From: Tetraselmis striata
Taxonomy: Eukaryota > Chlorophyta > Chlorodendrophyceae > Chlorodendrales > Chlorodendraceae
Reading direction: 5' to 3'
Assembly (NCBI GenBank): GCA_006384855.1
Contig: VCJN01002489.1
Location: forward strand, 62,001-126,000
Length of the DNA: 64,000 nt
In this document: piece by piece, positions 56,245 through 64,000 of the stretch
How positions within the stretch are numbered: the first letter of the stretch is position 1
Layout: each line of letters opens with the position of its first letter
Made by a program: the position numbers and the translations under genes
The notes under the pieces: model-generated
Database searches by the model: none
What the model saw: only the letters and a program-made list of their open reading frames with translations
What the model was told of the DNA's origin: nothing

Positions 56245-56496
56245 GGTGCGTGAAGCGCAACAGCAAAAGGGATGAGCGCTATGGTCTAGACAGTTGGCTA
56301 AGTAGTAGCTGCAGGCAGGCAGGGAAACAGGTCGGGAGCTGGTGCGGTCGCGAGTCCGCTGCTCACTGTCCCATCCTGGAAGATTCTAGACAGAGCCGAT
56401 GACTGGCTACTGTGCTATATTTTCCAGGTGGTAGTCGTTCGACCGCACAACTCGGTCCGTCGTCTGACTAAACTCAGTTAAGTACTTAACAACGAT
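56245..56496 (-). repeat. A1 terminal repeat of the YR element
   Basis: Outer 5' end of the element on the minus strand. Direct repeat of A2 at 51675-51926. It presumably carries the promoter, though no TATA box was assigned. Confidence 0.88.
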
Positions 56497-57149
56497 GAAA
56501 GCAATCCTATTTGATATTCGAGCTATCGTTAAGGTAAAGAATATGTTAGCGACTACTTGCCGCAAAGTAGCAGGGACTACAAGGGCATCCGTGAGAAGGC
56601 TGCACGCCACATGGCATCGAGTCACTTCCTGCAATATACGGGCTCGACATGGTGCACCCTCGAACTAGTAGCGCATGCAACTCGTCGCATGGATGCGGTG
56701 ATAGCGGTGGCGTGTGCTAGCAAAAAAAACTCTAACGGCTGTGTGGTGTTGGCGATTCGCCTGGGTGCGGGATGGGATGGCCCGATCGATGTCATGTCCC
56801 CCTGCACGGTTGGAGTTATTACAACCGCCACCGTGCAAGTGAAGGCTGTGCCGAATATTGTGACGCCCCCGTACTGGGCGGACTGTTCTCTGAAATTTGA
56901 AATTTCTTACAACTTTGTTCCCGCTCAGGGAGCTAAACGGGCCGGCTGCCTTACTTACGGCTGCACGCACCCGCACAGGGTCCGCTAGTAAAAGTGGATA
57001 CAGGGTAGCTGCTTTTGCCGAAATGAAAGTGTTGACGGCAACGGCTGCCGCGTGGCAGTATCGGGGGTATCGCGCTATATCGTGGCATTTCCCCGAGTGA
57101 GCCGTACGACCCTGAGTAAGTCATTAGTTGGTTTTAAAATAGGTATATT
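56497..57149. other. Flank between two YR elements, with a 126-codon open frame of unknown nature
   Basis: A plus-strand frame from ATG 56610 to 56988 reads protein-like (for example GPIDVMSPCTVGVITTATVQ), but no family is recognised and there are no splice sites or repeats to anchor it. It may be a remnant of a further mobile element. Confidence 0.3.
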
Positions 57150-57505
57150 TCGTCGATTTCATAGCTGCTGCGGTGACAGTGGCGGCGAAATGTTGTTTTT
57201 TGTAAGGGGCGACACGGCCGCGTGCGTCACCCGCTATCCGCTTAAGCAGGCGGCGTTACGAATAATTGAACTAATTATTCAACACCTACCGATAGCTGCT
57301 GGGACAGCTGAACCTGCGAGAGAAGCTAGCGTAAGTTGCCCTCCAACGGGCAACAACCGCAGGAGCGACGGAAGAGGAAGGTCAAGTGACACTAGGTCAC
57401 GGTGTAGTGGGCCGCGGGGGCGGTCGTAGGAACCTCGTCTATTTCACTTTAAATAGTTGGGAGGTCTGCAAGATCCGGCTCAATTCCGGCTTTTTAATCG
57501 CTAAT
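57150..57505 (+). repeat. A1 direct repeat of the degenerate YR-type element
   Basis: Aligns with 62256-62590. Shared blocks include GGTGACAGTGGCG, GTTGCCCTCCAACGGGCAAC, GTAGTGGGCCGCG-like sequence, GTCGTAGGAACCTCG and GGAGGTCTGCAAGATCC. There are many substitutions and small indels. Edges are approximate. Confidence 0.78.
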
Positions 57506-58059
57506 AAACTATCGACTTGCTGACTCCCGTCTCGCCTCATCTACCGGCTCCGGCTCCCATCACCCCTGCCGGTCGGGATCATGGCACCCAGCCCGCCGAG
57601 TCGCCCGACAGGGGCGGAGTGGGGTGCTCACTTCGGAACCCCAGCAGCGCTGGTGTCCGAGCTGCGATGTTTGGGAAGAGATGGACACTCTGCGATTGAT
57701 CGGCGGCGCCGTTTGCTAAGCCTGGGCTGCCGAAGGACACAAGGCCCACTCCATGATGGCTTGTCACCTCGCGGGCCGAGAGCAGTTGGTAGCGCTTAAC
57801 TCAGCCGACCAGACTTGTTATGTGGCAATGTAGGACAGCCAGTGGGTGCGTATTTCGGGCAATGAACGATATGCCGCCGACTCGGTGCGGCGCGCCGTAG
57901 TAAGATGTTGGCGTTGCACTCCCTCTCGCTCTCGTCTCGCCTACACCCGCTTTTGCTTCCATCACCCCTGCCCGTTGGCTCCATGACTCGTAGCGGAGTT
58001 GCTCGACAAGGGAGGAGGGGACGCTCACCTTGGACCCCCAACGGGGGTGGAGGTTGAGA
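57506..58059. other. Interior of the degenerate YR-type element with a local duplication
   Basis: Two related blocks, about 57525-57650 and 57925-58045, share CCCATCACCCCTGCC-like and GTCTCGCCT words, which suggests a 400-bp tandem duplication. No coding motif was seen. Confidence 0.45.
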
Positions 58060-60330
58060 TGATGTGCAGTGTGCGAGTTAACGTGCACCATGATTGATTT
58101 CCTGCCCCGCCTTCAAAGCGTTGCAGTCCGCGACTCCGCGAGCCACCGTTCGCGCCTCCAGCCATGGGAGCCCCGTCGAATGCCGCAGACTGACATCGAC
58201 CAACAACCCGACCGCCGAGCCGCGCCCCGCCGTAAGAGCATTGCAACGCGACCAAACACCGCCGGTATCGGTGGTATAGGCCAACGAACGCTAAGCGGCC
58301 GTATTGATCACGTACCGTCCGGCCGCGCACGACCGGGATCCGTACGCATATACGGACGAATGGTGATTGGCAGCCGGTCGCGCTGCTGGTAACGCCCCGC
58401 CATGCGCAGCGCGTATACGCCGCAGGCTCGCGAGGCGCTAGGGCACGTTGCGCTCTAGCAAGGTGCCGTGCATACGCACCCACAGGTCCCAGCGCGGGGG
58501 GGGGGGGGGGGGGGGGGGTACTCGAAACGGTACATATACCTATTATTAGATAGCGTACCGGCAGCGGGTCGCGGTGATGATTGCCGACGCCTCAATGAGC
58601 TGCGCGACTGCATATATACAGATACCTATACTTGCCGGCGACATCTAACTGGAACATCTGGTCGTGTCAACCCGGACACCACCGGTATCTACGGCGCAAA
58701 TCTTAAGCAGCCTCCCGGAGTAACAGCCGAAGTTACCTCGTACACACAGTTGCATGACTCGCGATCTCGATGTATATTGTGCATGTGCACCCACACGATG
58801 GACGAATGATTCAAACCGCCGGCAGATGGCCCCTCGCGGGATAACAGCTCGTCGTATGCGGCGCGTACACGCCGGCATGGCATGCTGGACCTATGAGGCG
58901 CTAGTAATCGTTGCGTTCTGGCAAAATATCATGCATGCGCATCCGTGGAGATCGGCACGGGGTCCGGAGAAGTACATCGAACTAGCTTTATCATCGGCAG
59001 CGGAGCACGCTGTTGATGACGCCGCGATGCGCGCAACTGCGTACAGTCACGCCGGCGTACACTTAGCTGGACCAGCGGGTGTCAATCCGGGCGCCGTTGT
59101 CTACCGCGTATTCTAAACCTCTGAGGAGCAACCAAAGTGGCAATTAACCTCGTACCGTCGCGCCACGCCGCACGATTGCGATGCGAACATGTACGCCCGC
59201 ACGGACGAAGTTAACCGGCAGTTGGTCCCTCAGTTGATGACGTCTCGCGTTGCACGCAACGCGTGCTCGCCGGCGTGCCTTACATGACATGTGATGCACT
59301 AGTTCTCGTTGGGCTTCTGCAATGTATCGGTTACGCGCACTACCCGTGGAAATCGACACGTGAGGTAGGAGCAGTACGTCGACATAGCATACTGGCAGCG
59401 GATCACGTTGTTGATGACGATGGGTCGAGCGCAGCTGCGTACACGCCGCCGCACACCTAGCTGGACCAGCGGGGTTATTTGTATTTTGGGCGCCGGTGTC
59501 TACAGCGTAACCTAGAATATCTAAGGGACGGCCCAAGTAACCTCGTACCGTTGCGCCATGCACGATCGCGAGGCGTACGGCCGTACGCTCGCTCGGAAAA
59601 AGTGTACCGACAGAGGGTCTCTCACCTGATTGCGCCCGGCCATGCGCTGCGCGTACACGTCGGCGTGCCTTACAGAGCCTGCAAGGAGCTGATGGTTTTC
59701 GCTGCGCTTCACCTATGCGTCGGTCATACGCACCGGGCGATATCGGTACGAGGGGTCGGCGAAGTACGTCAAACTAGCTTGCTTGCCGGCAGCATTTCAG
59801 CAGCTTCTGATGACGTTGCGATGGGCGCGACTGCGTACATGCCGGCGTACACCTCGCTGAACCAACGGGTGTTTGTATTTCGGGCGCCGTTTTCTAAGGC
59901 GCAACCTAAATCTACGCTGAGGGGCAGCAGCCGAAGTAATCTTGTACAAATACCGTCGCGCCACCACACAAGCACAATCGCGATGCCCACGGCCGTACTG
60001 GTACGCTCGCTCGGAGGAAGTTCACCTTCCGCGGATCGCCTCGTACAACCACGACACTCACGATCGCGATGCGCATTATGCGCACTTGGCGGACACATGT
60101 AACCGGATATTAGGTGGTCCCTCAACTATAACGCCCCGTCGTACGTGATGAGTACACACCGGCGTGCCTGCATAACCTGCACGGCGCTAGCTCTCGAGGC
60201 GCTCCACCTATATGTCGGTAATACGCACCTGGCGAGATCGGCATGAAAGGTCGGAGCGGTACCTCGAACTAGCTTATTACCGGCAGCGTTTCAGCGGTTC
60301 AGTTAATGATGCTGCAATGGGCGTCACTAC
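58060..60330 (+). repeat. Degenerate tandem array with a unit of about 0.4 kb
   Basis: A recurring order of words marks each unit: a GCGTACACGCCGGCGTGCC-like block, then GAGGCGCTAG, then CATGCGCA or TACGCAC, then GAAGTACGTCGAACTAGCTT-like, then GTTGATGACG, then TAGCTGGACCAGCGGGTGT, then a GTAACCTCGTACCGT-like block. The first block occurs near 58410, 58870, 59270, 59660 and 60150, so spacing is about 390-490 bp. All reading frames are broken. A G run lies at 58496-58518. Confidence 0.75.
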
Positions 60331-61005
60331 ATATGATGGCGGAATATTGCCCGCGGAGGAATTGAATTATTGTCGCCAGGGTCGTCCCGCCCGAAGCTGA
60401 CTACGAATGATTCGCTGAGGGGAAAGGCGTCCGTCACCGCATACTATATACGTGCGGCAGCCTAGCCCGTATATAGGATTTGGCACATAACACGGGGTCG
60501 GTGCCGCGCGGGAATTTGGCCGCCGTCGTCGATAAGATGAAGCGGGGCTCCGCCGTTTTACCTCGGCGGGGGCAAGCCTATCGACTTGACGGAGTTATAC
60601 GCAAAGCGTGATTCACTCCTCACCGGCATGCCGTCGAGCGCGACGGCTGAGTGAGACCCAAATGAGTTGTGTCGCGTCGGCGACCCGGCCATCGCGGAGC
60701 TGTGCGGGTGTAACGACCTACACAGCGCGAGTGCGCGGTGTCGTTGGATCGAGGGGTGCACCGCCTTGAGGACGTGGCACTCATGCGGCCGTTTGTTCTG
60801 GGCAATAACGGGCCGAATACGCTCTTAGACATTCGATTCTACTATTGCTGCCGGACGATGCAAAAAAATTGCATAGTGGCATGTAGTAGTACGACCCGAA
60901 CCGAATGTACCAGAGGTGATGCAGCCATTCCACGATTTATAAGATTTTTACGTCGGGCTCATCGGGTTCCGCAAGCGGCGCTTGCTTTGGTGACGCAATT
61001 AACGG

Positions 61006-61640
61006 ATGCATGATGGCTTTGCGCAGCCACAGCTGACCCGTACGAATCTCGGCATGCAAACGAACATGCGTGAATTGTACATGGTCCCGGATACGGTACA
61101 CCGGTATGGGCCGCGGTTACGCGGTAAACGCATTTTGGCCCAACGGGGCAATGCCGCGGCCGTAGGCGCGGTGCACATACATGGGCGGTTCGACATTGGA
61201 AAATGGCCGGCGGCGATTCCTCGCTCGCAGGTTTCGACGTTCCTTATTCCTCTCGCATTCCAAACGACATCGCATCATTACATATCAGACCGGTGCAGCT
61301 CCTAGAACAATACCTTAAGGTATTTCGGCCTCCGACTGGCGGTTCTTGCTCATACCACCAAACACCGGGGTTGGGGCCTGCTGCGTTTTCTGGTAAACCT
61401 TATGTTGGATTATCAGTGGCATTTAAGCAAGCACATGTCCGGGCTTATTCCGACGCGGACTTGTCACGGGTTTCCAACCATTCGGGCCGGAAGTCGCTCG
61501 CCACATGGTTGTGGAACGCGCACCATAGTCGTCGGTTGATCGCGGATGTAGGCCATTGGGCATGCATGGAGCATGTGATGGATTCATATTTTCGCACGTA
61601 TGTGGCACATATTTTGCCGTTGGTTTGTAATTTACAATAA
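61006..61640 (+). pseudogene. Tyrosine recombinase remnant in the degenerate YR-type element
   Basis: The frame 61203-61640 carries the catalytic end: VSNHSGRKSLATWLW (H-x-x-R), LIADVGHW and DSYFRTY with the nucleophile Tyr. Upstream homology appears to pass to the frame 61006-61305, so at least one frameshift is present, and the first catalytic Arg was not placed with certainty. The GHW box and lack of an HSLRxGGA-type sequence set it apart from the two DIRS/Ngaro-like recombinases of this window; it looks closer to Crypton or phage-like recombinases, but that is a guess from motifs alone. Confidence 0.6.
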
Positions 61641-61659
61641 TTACAATCAAGCATCCGCC

Positions 61660-62079
61660 AGCGCGGCGCAACGTGCGACACGCGCATCTAGTAGTAACAT
61701 TGGAACCGTCGTGCCGTGCACGATCGCGTTGCATGAGCCTACACTGTCGACGTTCTCCGGCGGATGACTTCGCCGCTGCATGATGACGCCCCGTCGTACG
61801 CAGCGCATATACACGTTGGCATACCTCACATGTCATGTGAGGGGTTGGTTCGGGTGGCGCCCAACGTATATTTCGAGCATGCGCATTTGCATGCATCAGG
61901 GGTCGGAGCAGAGGTGCACCCGGAACTAGCTAGCTTCCCGGCGGCGATTACGGCGGTGATGACGCTACAGATTACGCAACCGCGTATACGCCGGCGTACA
62001 CTCAGGTGGGCCAACGGGTGTTAAAACGGGCGTCGTTGACTACGACATAACCTGAAATCCGTAGACAGTAAAGTATGTT
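61660..62079 (+). repeat. Isolated further copy of the 0.4-kb array unit
   Basis: Contains the same ordered words as the array at 58060-60330 (ACGTTGGCATACCTCACATG, GGGGTCGGAGCAGAGGTGC, GTGATGACGC, GCCGGCGTACACTCAGGTGG). It lies on the far side of the recombinase remnant. Confidence 0.7.
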
Positions 62080-62250
62080 GGGAGTCAGGTCGGCATTGGG
62101 TGCTCTTCGATACTATCGAATATCGATGAAGCTATAGCCGGCACCGCAGACTAGCAAAGACTGCTGTGAGGCAGGGGCCACTTCGAAAAAACACTGTAAT
62201 GTACTGTGTTTTCATCTCATTTCAGTGTGGCCCAGGCCCTCCAAAAAAGT
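62080..62250 (+). repeat. B1 direct repeat of the degenerate YR-type element
   Basis: Aligns with 62625-62800; shared blocks include AGCTATAGCCGGCACC, CAGACTAG, CCACTTCGA and CCCTCCAAA. It directly abuts A2. Confidence 0.75.
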
Positions 62251-62255
62251 TTACT

Positions 62256-62590
62256 TTGCCGACTTCGGATCTGTGGTGACAGTGGCGTCGAAGTATTGTT
62301 TTGGAAGGGGCGGCACGGCCGCGTGGGTCGCGCGCTCTCCGCGCTTGGCAGGCGGCGTTATGAATACTTTAACTAGTCATTCAATGCCTACCGACAGCTG
62401 CTGCGCCCGCTGAACTAGCGAGAGAAGCGTTGCCCTCCAACGGGCAACAACCGCAGCATCGACGGAAGAGGAATGAGATCAAGCGACATTAGATCAGGGT
62501 TTAGTGGGCCGCGTGGGTCGTAGGAACCTCGGCTATCCCACTACAAATAGTTAGGAGGTCTGCAAGATCCGTTCCGGCTTTTTCATCGCT
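62256..62590 (+). repeat. A2 direct repeat of the degenerate YR-type element
   Basis: Partner of A1 at 57150-57505, lying between B1 and B2. Confidence 0.78.
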
Positions 62591-62624
62591 CCCGCCCACC
62601 TCGCCCTACGCGATTAGGCCAAAG

Positions 62625-62800
62625 GATTAGGAGGCAGGTCTTAGGTATTGGCTGCTTTTCGATAATATCGAATTTTAATCAGCTATAGCCGGCACCTCAG
62701 ACTAGTGGCTAAGACTACTGATGTGCGGGAGGGCCCACTTCGAGCACACTCTAATGTTATGTGTTTACATCTCAATTGAGTGCGGCCGAGCCCCTCCAAA
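62625..62800 (+). repeat. B2 direct repeat of the degenerate YR-type element
   Basis: Partner of B1 at 62080-62250; probable 3' end of the element. Confidence 0.75.
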
Positions 62801-62805
62801 GAATC

Positions 62806-64000
62806 GAGGTCTACAAGACATAACCGCGCGCGGCTCTCGCTCGAGATGCTGTTGCAGGCCGCTGCTGGCGGCGGCGGCGGGGTCCCATCGCGGTCACCCG
62901 TTCATAAATAAACTATCCCGGCGGAAGCGCTTGTTGCTTATCGCGACTTTTTCTTCGCCCCCGGGACAGGACTTGCAACACTCAAGCCCTTGCATCGTCT
63001 CTACGAGGGCCGTTTCGGAAGTGATCCAGTTATTATGGAAAGCTCGATCTTATTGCCATCGCCCGACTCTACCCCGTCTAACCAAACCGATTAGGCGACT
63101 CAGATTATATCCATTGTTTGAGGTGCCCCCCCCCCCCCCTTTATTTTGCCACCCCCTACTTTACGCTTAATAAGTTTACTAAAGCACTACTAATGGGTTG
63201 TTTGCACGCATGTGGCTCAGAATGAGTCTTGGAGCATTATCAACAACATAGTTGGCAGCCAAACAACAACAGTAGAGCATGCAGGAGAGCAACAACGAAG
63301 CATTCATAATAACGAAGATGACAACCAATAAAGTGAAAAAATATAATAGAGAGCATGTTTAGTACAGGTTGTGGTTGCTACGCCCCTGACCCTCCCGGCC
63401 TCACGGCCTTCCATCTAATAGAGCTGGCTGCTGACAATGTAAAAGACATCACGATGCTGCATACTGCCTATTGGAGGACCGCCTCATAATATGCTAGTTT
63501 GCACGCCCTGGCTGCCTAGTGCTGCCGCTCGGGTGTTACTCCGTTGCTCAGCTACTGTGCGCGGTTTTCGTGTTGGTGGCTGCTCCTCCTCTTTGCGTGC
63601 TTGCTTGCGTGAATGCGTCAAACCCTCGCATGCCGCATCACGTGCAACAACGGCGGCTCGCTCTGCGCCCATCATCCTCTTGGAACGCACGACGGGCTTA
63701 TTAGCTCCTTGCCCAGAACAGTCGTCGCACACAACTAGCATCACGGTGTGCCACTGTGCCTGAAGATCTATGAACACCGCGCCCAACTTGAATGCCGTGC
63801 CATCACAGTATGCACAGATTAGCATCAGATAATGTGTGACAAAAATACGCGTACGATATATTACGAGTTAGTACATGTGAGTATTTCTACAATGTGTACA
63901 GGTGACTACGGATATATGTACTGTATAATGCTGCCATGCGGCGGTAAGCGTTGTGCTTCGGAGCCGGATTGATTCCGCCTGAATTTTTACAAGGCGTCAG
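62806..64000. other. Right end of the window, nothing recognised
   Basis: Contains a short C run (63126-63139). The two opposing open frames at 63484-63825 carry no known motif. The last 70 bases resemble 44500-44560 weakly. Confidence 0.45.

Larger units (their letters stand above)
51587..56496 (-). mobile_element. Apparently intact YR retrotransposon (DIRS/PAT/Ngaro-like) with split direct repeats
   Basis: Read on the minus strand the order is A1 (56496-56245), gag, RT-RNase H-methylase-like, tyrosine recombinase, B1 (51953-51926), A2 (51926-51675), B2 (51674-51587). This A1-ORFs-B1-A2-B2 plan is the hallmark of Ngaro/PAT-type YR retroelements, which integrate a circular DNA by tyrosine recombinase instead of a DDE integrase and make no target-site duplication. 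The two A copies appear identical over 252 bp and the three main frames are open, so the insertion is likely recent. The element is 4.9 kb long. Confidence 0.88.
57150..62805 (+). mobile_element. Degenerate YR-type element with split direct repeats and an internal tandem array
   Basis: The order is A1 (about 57150-57505), tandem array (about 58060-60330), recombinase remnant (61006-61640), one more array unit (61660-62080), B1 (62080-62250), A2 (62256-62590), B2 (62625-62800). A1/A2 and B1/B2 are direct repeats, each clearly related but diverged, so the element is old. The A1-interior-B1-A2-B2 plan is that of Ngaro/PAT-like YR elements, yet no gag or RT motif was found in any frame between A1 and the recombinase. 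Its sequence is unrelated by eye to the intact YR element next to it. Confidence 0.65.

Noticed and set aside
58060..60330. CRISPR-like array
   Set aside because: Units are about 400 bp and diverged throughout, with no short identical repeats separated by unique spacers, in a eukaryotic context.

Overview
The window looks like nuclear DNA of a green alga, possibly a prasinophyte such as Cymbomonas. That name is a guess: no rRNA or organelle marker is present. The evidence is GC-rich exons, small spliceosomal introns whose donors are mostly of the GTGCG type common in chlorophytes, a metallophosphoesterase with a chloroplast-transit-like N-terminus, many long C or G homopolymers, and a retroelement load dominated by tyrosine-recombinase (YR, DIRS/PAT/Ngaro-like) elements.

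Left flank (1-13.5 kb) is a transposon graveyard. It holds the terminus of one YR element (1-191), a frameshifted Ty3/gypsy chromovirus with its 3' LTR (192-4113), a fragment of another YR-type reverse transcriptase (4114-4500), an LTR element that carries only a CCHC gag (5076-8168), and a deletion-derived YR element with gag and recombinase but no reverse transcriptase (8908-11109).

The centre (13.5-51 kb) carries host genes rebuilt here exon by exon with matching intron phases: a 1,771-residue SWIM zinc-finger protein (+), an 808-residue F-box/LRR protein (-), a 608-residue ankyrin-RING protein (-), a 594-residue calcineurin-like metallophosphoesterase (+), and a type II membrane glycosyltransferase (-) whose 5' exons are not fully resolved. 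The F-box/LRR and ankyrin-RING genes both suggest ubiquitin ligation; the others have no evident shared pathway. Most long introns carry runs of 15-34 cytosines on the coding strand. Between genes lie homopolymers, microsatellites, an 800-bp purine tract, one dispersed repeat pair and stretches in which nothing was recognised.

Right flank (51.5-64 kb) holds two YR elements. The first (51587-56496, minus strand) has open gag, RT-RNase H and recombinase frames inside split direct repeats whose two 252-bp A copies look identical, so it is probably young. The second (about 57150-62805) shows the same A1-interior-B1-A2-B2 plan with diverged repeats, but between them has only a degenerate recombinase and an array of roughly 0.4-kb tandem repeats. 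This second element is the strongest candidate for something undescribed.
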